Source of the DNA: Clostridiales bacterium UBA1701
Lineage (GTDB): Bacteria > Bacillota > Clostridia > Oscillospirales > Oscillospiraceae
DNA: 13,807 nt
Reading direction: 5' to 3'
Assembly (NCBI GenBank): GCA_002320035.1
Contig: DCJL01000001.1
Span: 77,212 to 91,018, forward strand
Shown: piece after piece, positions 6,614-13,074 of the stretch
Layout: each line of letters starts with the position of its first letter
Numbering within the stretch: the first letter of the stretch is position 1
Position numbers and translations under genes: made by a program
Notes under the pieces: model-generated
Seen by the model: the letters and a program-made list of their open reading frames with translations, nothing else
The model's database searches: none
Told to the model about the DNA's origin: nothing

Positions 6614-6862
6614 TCAGCTCCACTCCCGGAGCACCAGCTCCGTTACGCCCTGATTCAAGCCCAGTTCTACTCTCAGCACCCTGGGGTGGCCGGAATAGGC
6701 CTTTCTTATCCCGTCCCGCAGAGCTGTGCCCCCGCGGTAGCCATGGATAATCCTGATGCGGTATATCCCCGCTCCCGCCCGGCGGAGCCTGGCATCAATG
6801 GCGGTTCTGGCCTGATACAGATTCATGCCGTGTACATCAAGCTCAATAATTCCACTGTCCAT
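6614..6862 (-). CDS. Small Smr-domain protein
   Basis: An 82-residue protein made almost entirely of a Smr (small MutS-related) domain. Motifs: IIELDVHGMNLYQA (5-18, the LDLHG-type motif) and IIHGYRGGTALRDGIRKAY (38-56, the HGxGxG-type motif in the form HGYRGG), ending in GVTELVLRE (72-80). Smr domains bind nucleic acid and many nick branched DNA or cleave RNA; here there is no MutS2 ATPase, so it is a free-standing member of unknown partner. The start at 6862 is preceded by GGAAGGAGAG with good spacing, better than the ATG 10 codons upstream. It is convergent with the terminator at 6511-6574. Confidence 0.85.
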   Translation of the reverse strand: MDSGIIELDVHGMNLYQARTAIDARLRRAGAGIYRIRIIHGYRGGTALRDGIRKAYSGHPRVLRVELGLNQGVTELVLREWS

Positions 6863-6911
6863 TTTTATTCTCTCCTTCCGGGCTGGGCACATATTTGTTG
6901 AACGGCACTAT

Positions 6912-6917
6912 ATTATA
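6912..6917 (-). promoter_or_regulatory. Likely -10 element of the Smr gene
   Basis: TATAAT on the minus strand about 50 bp before the Smr start codon. The -35 position (TGGATT, 17 bp further) is poor, so the call rests mainly on the -10. Confidence 0.45.
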
Positions 6918-7245
6918 TCATAAAAACCACCCTGAATCCACATAAGCCGTCCCGCCGCCATAGAGATGTCCTTGAGTGCGATTCTCCCTGCTTTTCAACT
7001 CCCTCGATTCCCTTTGCTTTGGCGCTGACAATCCGTAATTTGCATCCACTCATGCCGTCAAGCACCGTGTCGGGCTGGCGGCGCTGCGTCGATTTATCGC
7101 CGGGCTTATTCGGGAAAAAGAATTGGCCTGCAGTTATCGTATTCGCTTTTATCATTCACATGGATTGTCTTGCTTATTTTCACACCGCCGGTAAAATATT
7201 TTTATGAATTGTGAAACCTAAATCGCTTTTTCTCCAATATTATAA
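6918..7245. other. Gap without a supported gene; left border zone of foreign DNA
   Basis: This stretch of about 330 bp changes from GC-rich host-like sequence to AT-rich sequence near 7150-7200. It holds a minus-strand open frame (6913-7155) without a ribosome site or recognisable family. No RNA gene or repeat is evident. It probably contains the left junction of the accessory region. Confidence 0.5.
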
Positions 7246-7569
7246 GTGACGGCCGTTAAAAACAAATTGGATGACGATATGCTTGTTATATCTGATGCCG
7301 ATCTCGAGCGTGACATGGAAATTGAGGAGCAATCGAAATTCCTTAAAAGCGCGATACTTGCTATGCAACACCCTGATCGCGAAATTTTCCTGCGTCATTA
7401 CTATTACTACCAGTCCGTGGCTCAAATAGCTGACGAAATGAATATAAACATTTTGTCTGTGAAAACGAGGCTTCGGAGAGGCAGAAACAAATTAAAAGAA
7501 GTATTATGCAAAGGGGGCTATGAAGTTGAAAAAGAAAATATCCGATATGATGGACTATATACAGGATGA
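7246..7569 (+). pseudogene. ECF sigma factor, only region 4 left
   Basis: The frame opens at a GTG (7246) directly after a stop codon and gives 107 residues. Residues 46-88 match sigma-70 region 4: DREIFLRHYYYYQSVAQIAD followed by EMNINILSVKTRLRRGRNKL, the helix-turn-helix that reads the -35 element. Region 2, which binds core polymerase and the -10, would need about 80 further upstream residues and is absent: upstream is unrelated sequence with stops. No ribosome site precedes the GTG. It is therefore a 5'-truncated gene, unlikely to act as a sigma factor. It overlaps the next gene by 50 bp, the usual tight sigma/anti-sigma arrangement, so the pair was once an operon. Confidence 0.8.
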
Positions 7570-8650
7570 TTCCGTCAATATTCAAATAAAGAATATTGCC
7601 TCCTCTCAAAAGATTCTGGAGGCTACTAGATCAAAACTTCACACTGATAGAAAAATCCATGATACAGATAACATTATCCCCAGGCCAGTCCGCAGGTTTT
7701 CCGCCGCGCTTATTGCAGCGGTGCTTATTCTTTCCTTGAGCGTCACGGCATTTGCCTATGTGGGCTTCGTAGCTTACGAAAATCCCGTAGCTATGCTCAA
7801 TGCGTTTTTCGGAGAAAACATTGAGTCAAAAAGCGATGGTGTTATTGAGTACAACGAGAATGGCGAGTTGGCAGTCGCCTTGCCCGGATGGGAGCGTGTT
7901 CCCGTTGATACAACTCTCGCTGATGAATTAATCTCCCAATATATTTCATCCGAAACCTCTTTTATCTCATGGGATGGATATACACTTTCTGTTGAGGCTA
8001 ACCTGTATGATTCCCATACACAGTCTGGACTCCTTTATTACAGCATTGAAAACCCTGCCGGAATAACAGGTTACCTTGTGCGAGGTCAAAATACCATTCT
8101 CTTTCAAGAAGGGAGCATATCATTCTGTCCGTGCTTAAGCGGTGATGGCTGGTCTGGTGAAGATTATTTGGATGCTACGCGCTCCACAGATACAAAAATC
8201 TATGTTTGCAGATACTATGTTGGAAGTGAGGGCTTGACTGAGAATAAACAGCTTGGCAATTTGGAACTTCAGGTTCGGTCAAACATCGACGGAGAAATAC
8301 TTGGCAGCGTCGTACTCAACAATACCAATGAACGCAATATTGCCTGTCTATCCGTTGCAGATGGGAACATCGTTATTTCTCCGATTGGTATTCGCATTTA
8401 CAATGCGAAGTTGGGGTACGAAACTGTCAACCACATTAACAGCATCATCCTTCATTATAATGACGGCACAGAGTATGTTGTTTTGGATAATGCCGGTATG
8501 CCAGATCACTTCACGGATAATACCACTTATGGTCTGCTTGACAGCGTTTCTGACCCAGCCAGAGTAACTTTTACGTTCAATCGTTTGGTAGATATTAACA
8601 GTCTTTCATCCGTAATTATTAATGGAACGATCTATGACACAGCCAAATAA
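7520..8650 (+). CDS. Membrane anti-sigma-like protein (DUF4179-type architecture)
   Basis: A 376-residue protein with a cytoplasmic N-terminus of about 60 residues, one transmembrane helix (about 61-82, SAALIAAVLILSLSVTAFAY), and an extracellular domain of nearly 300 residues rich in beta-type sequence. This layout and its overlap with a sigma gene fit the anti-sigma/DUF4179 proteins common in Clostridia, where the N-terminal part holds the sigma factor and the outer domain may sense a signal. The start at 7520 has AAGGGGG only 2 nt away; an ATG at 7547 is possible. The reading frame is complete, although its sigma partner is not. Base composition is clearly AT-richer than the host genes around it, suggesting transfer. 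Cognate function is inferred; specificity is unknown. Confidence 0.65.
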   Translation: MKLKKKISDMMDYIQDDSVNIQIKNIASSQKILEATRSKLHTDRKIHDTDNIIPRPVRRFSAALIAAVLILSLSVTAFAYVGFVAYENPVAMLNAFFGENIESKSDGVIEYNENGELAVALPGWERVPVDTTLADELISQYISSETSFISWDGYTLSVEANLYDSHTQSGLLYYSIENPAGITGYLVRGQNTILFQEGSISFCPCLSGDGWSGEDYLDATRSTDTKIYVCRYYVGSEGLTENKQLGNLELQVRSNIDGEILGSVVLNNTNERNIACLSVADGNIVISPIGIRIYNAKLGYETVNHINSIILHYNDGTEYVVLDNAGMPDHFTDNTTYGLLDSVSDPARVTFTFNRLVDINSLSSVIINGTIYDTAK

Positions 8651-8786
8651 GCCAAGTGAACGATGGATGCTTTGCCCCGCCTGCGAGAGCAAAACCCGCG
8701 TCAAGACACGAGGGCACACAGAACTTAAAAACTTCCCTCTGTTTTCCCCTAAGTGTGAGCACAAAACACTAATTGAGGTAAATTAA
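8634..8786 (+). CDS. Cysteine-rich KTR-domain protein
   Basis: A 50-residue protein that overlaps the end of the previous gene by 17 bp. It matches the small cysteine-rich KTR proteins found in many clostridial integrative elements: CPACESKTR (14-22), then KNFPLFSPKCEHKTLIEV (32-49). The family normally has two CxxC pairs, which look like a zinc ribbon. Here the first is intact (C14, C17), but the second reads SPKC: Ser38 replaces the expected cysteine and only C41 remains. Zinc binding may be impaired. The function of the family is unknown. No strong ribosome site is visible, so translational coupling to the upstream gene is likely. A terminator follows. Confidence 0.8.
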   Translation: MTQPNKPSERWMLCPACESKTRVKTRGHTELKNFPLFSPKCEHKTLIEVN

Positions 8787-8827
8787 CTAAATACGTCAGT
8801 TATCAAAGAGCCAGACGCAAAGACGCA

Positions 8828-8874
8828 GAGCCGATAACACGCAGATATAAAATGCAGTTGTTGGCTCGTTTTTT
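8828..8874 (+). terminator. Terminator after the KTR gene
   Basis: An 11-bp stem, GAGCCGATAAC (8828-8838) with GTTGTTGGCTC (8857-8867), including some G-T pairs, then GTTTTTT (8868-8874). An alternative left arm, GAGCCA at 8808-8813, can also pair with TGGCTC at 8862-8867. Confidence 0.65.
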
Positions 8875-8897
8875 ATAATAAAGTATTGAAATTAAAT

Positions 8898-9071
8898 TTA
8901 ACATTTACGAACCGTTTTATATATGCCAGCTACAAATAAAAAACAGCCTAATAAACTAATTATAATTCGCCAAGACACATTATGTACTTCTGCTATTTTC
9001 AATGGCGAAAATACAGCAAATAAAATAATAATCAATCCTACGGTTATCAATACAACATTAGCCGCAAACAT
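8898..9071 (-). pseudogene. C-terminal fragment of a small membrane protein
   Basis: On the minus strand, 57 residues from MFAANVVLITVG to the stop contain two strong hydrophobic segments (about 4-22 and 34-50). The frame continues upstream into what is clearly relaxase sequence on the other strand, and no ribosome site precedes the ATG at 9071. I read it as the tail of an unrelated membrane protein cut at the junction near 9069. It could also be a complete tiny membrane protein. I do not recognise the family. Confidence 0.35.
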
Positions 9072-9614
9072 GGGGTGCATCTGGAGCAGGAGCCGTCCTA
9101 TGGAGGGCGGGCGTATCTGGAGAAGCAGGACTACATTCTGATGAAGCAAAAGGAGCAGCTGGCCGCCCAGGAACAGAAGCTGGAGGAGCTGACCCTGAAA
9201 ATTGAGGATGTGGAAACACTGGTGGAGGAAGTTTCGGATATTGCCTATGACAAGGCGGTGGAGGTTGTCACCGATACTGTCCGGCTGGAAACCCATAAGG
9301 AGGACATCCGGTTGGTGGAAGAAACGAAAACCTGGGTACTCTCGCCGGAACGGAAAGCGCCGCAAAAAGAGCGTGAGTATGCCGCCGCCCGGTTGGATGG
9401 GGTGATTTCAAAAATCAAAAACGCCATGCAGTCAGCCCTGACAAAAATCCAGAAGAAACTCATGCAGCCGGAGGTCAAGCAGGCTGGCAAACAGCAGATT
9501 CAGGAAAAGGCCAAGGAATCCATTCTTGCTTTCCTGAAAAAAGCCAAGCAAGATAGCGCACAGAGAGAATCAAACCGGAAAAAGCAGCGGGAAAAGCAGG
9601 ATATGGAGCTTTAA
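9069..9614 (+). pseudogene. MobA/MobL-type relaxase, C-terminal remnant
   Basis: From 9069 the frame reads HGVHLEQEPSYGGRAYLEKQ, the characteristic linker of clostridial MobA/MobL (MobQ-class) relaxases, followed by a long charged coiled coil (KQKEQLAAQEQKLEEL onward) and a lysine-rich tail ending at 9614. The N-terminal nicking domain, with its catalytic tyrosine and HxH metal site (about 250-300 residues), is missing; upstream lies AT-rich unrelated DNA. A GTG at 9075 could start 179 residues, but these would be coiled coil only. Order relative to vapE, xis and int is the normal order of small mobilisable elements, so this is a deletion remnant within the element. Confidence 0.75.
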
Positions 9615-9615
9615 G

Positions 9616-9648
9616 GCATCTGATTTTGCGAAGAAATCAGATGCTTTT
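9616..9648 (+). terminator. Terminator between the relaxase remnant and vapE
   Basis: A perfect 11-bp stem (GCATCTGATTT / AAATCAGATGC) with a 7-nt loop followed by TTTT, starting 1 bp after the relaxase stop. It would separate mobilisation from vapE transcription. Confidence 0.8.
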
Positions 9649-9669
9649 CTCTTGAAGAGGTGAGAAACA

Positions 9670-11055
9670 TTGAACAGCGAATCGCAGAGTTTAGTGCCTG
9701 CAACCCAGCAGGCCGAAAGTGAAGAATTGACCGTTGAGGAAGTGCGGGAAAGTCTCTCCGTCACCGAGAAAGGACAACCGGCCAACACCATTGGAAATTG
9801 CCGCACGGTGTTTTGCCAAGATCCGCTTTTGCGGGGCGCAATCCGGCTGAATTTGCTTACCGACCGTATAGACATTGTGCGAGATTTGGGTTGGCGCAGA
9901 AGCACCAGCGCCTTGACCGATACCGATGTCAAATATCTGCTCCTTTACTTTGAGCAGAACTACGGTTTGACCAGTGAAAAGAAGCTGATGGCGGCACTCT
10001 CTATCGTAGCAAACGAAAACTGCTATCACCCCATTCAGGATGTGCTGAATGGTCTGGTGTGGGACGGCATACCTCGGATGCGCTCCTGCCTGCATCACTT
10101 TCTGGGGGCAGATGAGAGCGACTATGTGGAAGAAATGCTGAAACACTTCCTGCTGGGAGCCATCCGCCGGGTATTCCATCCAGGTTCCAAATATGAGGAG
10201 CTGCTTTGTCTGGTGGGCGGCCAGGGAGCCGGAAAGTCTACCTTCTTTCGCTTCCTGGCGATACAGGATGAGTGGTTCTCTGATGACCTGAAAAAGCTGG
10301 ATGATGACAAGGTGTTTGCCAAGCTGCAAGGACACTGGATCATTGAGATGTCGGAGATGCTGGCCACCAGTAACGCCAAGAGCATCGAGGAGATCCGCTC
10401 CTTTATCAGCCGCCAAAAGGAAACCTATCGCACGCCCTATGAGACCCAGCCCAAAGACCGGCTGCGGCAGTGTGTGTTCGGTGGTTCCTCCAACACGCTG
10501 GATTTTCTGCCTCTTGATCGGGCCGGAAACCGGCGGTTTCTGCCAGTGATGATTTACCCAGAGAAAGCGGAGGTTCACATTCTGGAGGACGAAGTCGCTT
10601 CCAGAAAATATCTGTTGCAGGTGTGGGCGGAGGCTATGACCATTTACCGCAGCGGAGAGTATTCCATGAAGTTTTCAAAGGAGATTCAGAGACAGCTGGT
10701 GGAGGTTCAGAAAGACTTTATGCCGGAGGATACTGAGGCCGGGCAGATTCAGGGCTTCCTGGAACACTACACCGGCAATGTGGTCTGCTCCAAACAGCTG
10801 TTCAAGGAAGCGTTGGGACATGCCTTTGAGGAGCCGAAGCGCTGGCAGCTGCACAACATCAACGAGATCATGAACACAGTGGTGACGGGCTGGAAGCCTT
10901 TTTCCAATCCCAGGATGTTTGCGGGCTATGGGCGGCAGCGTGGCTGGGAACGGGAGATTTCCGGCAACGAACTGCCCGACAACGAAGGTGGATTTGTGGA
11001 GCTGAGCGAGGAAGAAGTCCGTCAACTGGAGCTGCCAACGGAGTGGATTGCCTGA
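9670..11055 (+). CDS. VapE/VirE-family P-loop helicase-type protein
   Basis: A 461-residue 'virulence-associated E' protein, a superfamily 3-like ATPase encoded by many phage-like and mobilisable elements, usually with a role in element replication. Seen: Walker A GGQGAGKST (183-191), a Walker B-like acidic strand HWIIEMSEM (222-230), and the downstream FGGSSNTLDFLPLDRAGNRR segment (270-289) with its sensor Asn and Arg finger-like residues. Upstream, WDGIPRM (131-137) is a family hallmark. No primase domain is attached. The start is TTG at 9670, chosen because AGAGGTGAG lies just before it and no ATG fits. The gene is complete and its codon use is like the relaxase remnant, so both belong to the same element. 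Confidence 0.88.
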   Translation: MNSESQSLVPATQQAESEELTVEEVRESLSVTEKGQPANTIGNCRTVFCQDPLLRGAIRLNLLTDRIDIVRDLGWRRSTSALTDTDVKYLLLYFEQNYGLTSEKKLMAALSIVANENCYHPIQDVLNGLVWDGIPRMRSCLHHFLGADESDYVEEMLKHFLLGAIRRVFHPGSKYEELLCLVGGQGAGKSTFFRFLAIQDEWFSDDLKKLDDDKVFAKLQGHWIIEMSEMLATSNAKSIEEIRSFISRQKETYRTPYETQPKDRLRQCVFGGSSNTLDFLPLDRAGNRRFLPVMIYPEKAEVHILEDEVASRKYLLQVWAEAMTIYRSGEYSMKFSKEIQRQLVEVQKDFMPEDTEAGQIQGFLEHYTGNVVCSKQLFKEALGHAFEEPKRWQLHNINEIMNTVVTGWKPFSNPRMFAGYGRQRGWEREISGNELPDNEGGFVELSEEEVRQLELPTEWIA

Positions 11056-11067
11056 TTTACAGGGCTC

Positions 11068-11279
11068 GTTGCCCAGTTGATTGTCGGCTGGTTGCTGACT
11101 TTGTTGCCGTAAAATTGGGGGTGTGGACACGATAAATACCCATAAAGCAAGGTTTTTGAGCGGGCATCTGTTCTCTGACAACGAAAGCAACGAGATTTCA
11201 CAAGAAAATTTGAAAAGTAAGAAATGATGGCCAGATGATAGGTTACAGTTTTTTGGAGTCCGTTGCCGGACTTCGTTGC
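11068..11279. repeat. Cluster of GTTGC repeats downstream of vapE
   Basis: The 266-bp gap between vapE and xis has no gene. GTTGC occurs five times on the plus strand (11068, 11091, 11103, 11262, 11275) and once inverted (11187-11191), where chance would give less than one. Position next to a replication-type ATPase makes an iteron-like origin possible. This is inference. Confidence 0.35.
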
Positions 11280-11298
11280 TGGCTCCCTTTGTCTGGCC
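11229..11298 (+). other. Nested inverted repeats upstream of xis
   Basis: GGCCAGA (11229-11235) pairs with TCTGGCC (11292-11298). Inside, GGAG (11255-11258) can pair with CTCC (11283-11286), or AGTCCG/CGGACT (11257-11272) can form a perfect 6-bp hairpin with a TTGC loop. It ends just before the xis ribosome site (GGAGGTAGCCT), so it may be a 5' regulatory structure or a protein-binding DNA site. Confidence 0.35.
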
Positions 11299-11321
11299 TT
11301 TCTGATCTATGGAGGTAGCCT

Positions 11322-11555
11322 ATGGGAAATGAAAAGACAATGATTTGCAGTAAGAAGTGTTTGGATATTCCGGTCTGGCGGCGCTATACCCTGACCATCG
11401 AGGAAGCCGCCGGATATTATCATATCGGAGAGGGAAAGCTGCGGATGCTGATTGATGAGCATCCCAACGAGGATTTTTATGTGATGAATGGAAACCGTGC
11501 TTTGATCAAACGGGAGAAATTTGAGAGGTATCTGGATCAGGCCACTGCTGTATAA
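11322..11555 (+). CDS. xis: Tn916-type excisionase
   Basis: A 77-residue basic DNA-binding protein closely resembling Tn916 Xis: DIPVWRRYTLTIEEAAGYYH (15-34), then a winged-helix region with MNGNRALIKREKFERYLD (55-72). Xis bends the element ends and steers the integrase toward excision. It is about ten residues longer at the N-terminus than Tn916 Xis; the ATG at 11322 has a strong GGAGG ribosome site, and an internal ATG at codon 7 is a weaker alternative. It lies 123 bp before int, the standard order in this family. It appears complete. Confidence 0.92.
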   Translation: MGNEKTMICSKKCLDIPVWRRYTLTIEEAAGYYHIGEGKLRMLIDEHPNEDFYVMNGNRALIKREKFERYLDQATAV

Positions 11556-11573
11556 TAGCCTTTCAAAAAGTCG

Positions 11574-11601
11574 ATGGCAGATTGCCATTCTTTCATGGCA
11601 A
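11574..11601 (+). repeat. Alternating ATGGCA/TGCCAT repeats after xis
   Basis: ATGGCA (11574-11579), TGCCAT (11583-11588) and ATGGCA (11595-11600) follow each other. The middle copy can pair with either neighbour; with the third the match is 7 bp (TTGCCAT/ATGGCAA) and the loop 6 nt. The two hairpins exclude each other. There is no T tract, so a terminator is unlikely. Confidence 0.4.
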
Positions 11602-11609
11602 AGCTATAC

Positions 11610-11661
11610 GGAGAGCCAAACTTGTGCTATGATAAGAGTGCAAGTCTGGCTCTCCTTTCTT
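11610..11661 (+). promoter_or_regulatory. Hairpin and extended -10 promoter before int
   Basis: A 9-bp stem (GGAGAGCCA / TGGCTCTCC) plus ACTTG/CAAGT encloses a 16-nt loop and is followed by TTTCTTTT, so it looks like a terminator for xis transcripts. The loop contains TGCTATGAT (11625-11633), an extended -10, so the same DNA may carry the int promoter; the -35 position is poor. The int ribosome site (AGAGGAGAG) begins at 11664. Confidence 0.5.
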
Positions 11662-11678
11662 TTAGAGGAGAGATTTCA

Positions 11679-12878
11679 ATGAATGAAAAAAGACGAGACA
11701 ATCGCAATCGGATTTTGCGAGAAGGCGAGTATCAGCGCAAGGATGGGAGGTATCGGTTCCGCTATCTGGACGAGGATGGCAAAGAACAAAATGTGTACAG
11801 CTGGCGGCTGGATAAAAATGATCCTATGCCCAAGGGAAAAAAGCGAGAGCCTTCCCTGAGAGAAAAGGAAAAGCAGATTGAAGCTGATCTGTTCGATCAC
11901 ATCGTAACCAACGGTGGAAAGCTCACGGTTTTGGAACTGGTGGAAAAGTATGTGTCTCTGAAAACCGGCGTTCGCCATAATACGGTTGCAGGATACAAGA
12001 CGGTAATCAACATCTTGAAAAAAGAGCCGTTCGGTAGGCAGCGCATTGACAAGGTGCGCTTGTCGGATGCTAAAGCATGGCTCATCAAGCTTCAGAAGGT
12101 GGATGGCAGAGGGTATAGCTCGATTCATTCGATTCGAGGCGTTCTCAGACCCGCATTCCAGATGGCGGTGGATGATGACCTGATCCGCAAGAATCCGTTT
12201 GGTTTTGAGCTGGCATCGGTAGTTGTCAATGACTCAGTGACGAGAGAAGCCATCAGCCGGAAACAGGAACGGGATCTTCTGAAGTTCATCAAAGAGGACA
12301 AGCATTTCAGCAGATACTACAACGGGATCTATATTCTCTTTCACACAGGGCTTCGTATCTCGGAATTCTGTGGACTTACGATCCAGGATGTTGAGTTTGA
12401 GGAAATGCGTATCAAGGTGGATCATCAGTTGCAGAGAACATCACAGATGGAGTATGTGATCCAGCAGCCAAAGACAGAAAGCGGCATACGCTATGTTCCG
12501 ATGACCGAGGAGGTAGCATCCTGTTTCCGTCGGATCATTGCCAACCGTGCGGTCCCCAAAACGGAACCCATGGTTGATGGATACGTTGGTTTTCTGTTTC
12601 TGGACAAGAACGATATGCCTATGGTGGCACTTCATTGGGAGAAGTACCTGGAGCATATTGTCCAGAAGTATAATAAAATCTACCGCATCCAGATGCCGAA
12701 AGTAACCCCTCATGTGTGCAGACACACCTTCTGTTCCAATATGGCAAAATCCGGGATGAACCCCAAGACATTGCAGTACATCATGGGTCATGCAGACATC
12801 AGCGTAACGCTGAATACCTACACCCATGTGAAGTTCGATGACGCCAAAGATGAACTGCTGCGTGTGGCGAACGCTTAA
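11679..12878 (+). CDS. int: Tn916-family tyrosine integrase
   Basis: A 399-residue tyrosine recombinase very like Tn916/Tn1545 Int. The N-terminal arm-binding domain starts MNEKRRDNRNRILREGEYQR, the core-binding domain spans about 80-170, and the catalytic domain 190-390. Catalytic residues: R225 (HTGLRISEF), K265 (QPKTESGIRY), H345 and R348 (HVCRHTF), H371 (GHADIS) and nucleophile Y381 (NTYTHV). It integrates and excises the element at its att sites. The start at 11679 is chosen because TAGAGGAGAG lies just upstream; earlier in-frame codons cover the hairpin. No frameshift is visible, so it is probably active. The gene ends about 0.2 kb from the host gene on the right, as expected when int lies at the end of an element. 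Confidence 0.95.
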   Translation: MNEKRRDNRNRILREGEYQRKDGRYRFRYLDEDGKEQNVYSWRLDKNDPMPKGKKREPSLREKEKQIEADLFDHIVTNGGKLTVLELVEKYVSLKTGVRHNTVAGYKTVINILKKEPFGRQRIDKVRLSDAKAWLIKLQKVDGRGYSSIHSIRGVLRPAFQMAVDDDLIRKNPFGFELASVVVNDSVTREAISRKQERDLLKFIKEDKHFSRYYNGIYILFHTGLRISEFCGLTIQDVEFEEMRIKVDHQLQRTSQMEYVIQQPKTESGIRYVPMTEEVASCFRRIIANRAVPKTEPMVDGYVGFLFLDKNDMPMVALHWEKYLEHIVQKYNKIYRIQMPKVTPHVCRHTFCSNMAKSGMNPKTLQYIMGHADISVTLNTYTHVKFDDAKDELLRVANA

Positions 12879-12885
12879 AATTGCC

Positions 12886-12924
12886 CGTTGGTAAAGCGGC
12901 TTTCTTTACCAACGCCTTTACCAA
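12886..12924 (+). repeat. TTTACCAA repeats beyond int, likely element-end sites
   Basis: CGTTGGTAAAG (12886-12896) and CTTTACCAACG (12904-12914) form a perfect 11-bp inverted repeat with a 7-nt loop, and CTTTACCAA is repeated directly at 12916-12924. Beside int, such repeats are good candidates for Int arm-binding sites. The inverted pair may also act as a terminator, although no T tract follows. Confidence 0.5.
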
Positions 12925-12941
12925 TATTGCAGGAAAAAACA

Positions 12942-12977
12942 TGAGAAGTCCTGAGAAGATTCGAGAAGATATCTTCA
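12942..12977 (+). repeat. Three 10-bp tandem repeats and a palindrome
   Basis: TGAGAAGTCC, TGAGAAGATT and CGAGAAGATA follow without gaps (12942-12971), with GAGAAG at 10-bp intervals. GAAGATATCTTC (12966-12977) is a perfect 12-bp palindrome. The helical phasing suggests protein binding near the element's right end. Confidence 0.4.
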
Positions 12978-13017
12978 AAACAGATGGAAGCTCAGGCTGC
13001 ACGAAAAGTGCGAAAAA

Positions 13018-13053
13018 TCCTGTAATATCAAGCATTTGATAAGAAATACAGGA
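13018..13053 (+). repeat. Inverted repeat upstream of the phosphatase-barstar gene
   Basis: TCCTGTA (13018-13024) pairs with TACAGGA (13047-13053), and TATC pairs with GATA inside. It lies 22 bp before the start codon and may be an operator, or the core att site left by integration. No matching copy was found at the left end. Confidence 0.3.
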
Positions 13054-13074
13054 CTTATGAGGAGTTATAAAAAG

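Noticed and set aside
6913..7155. Minus-strand frame of 80 codons in the gap after the Smr gene
   Set aside because: No ribosome site, no recognised family, and it overlaps the Smr promoter at its end. It could be a decayed gene, but I cannot support it.
9691..10578. Minus-strand frame of 295 codons
   Set aside because: Shadow of vapE, which has Walker motifs and a ribosome site on the plus strand.
7234..12929. CCAATATT as a pair of att sites (about 7234 and 12922)
   Set aside because: An 8-bp AT-rich match over nearly 6 kb is expected by chance and its position at the left is not supported by other evidence.
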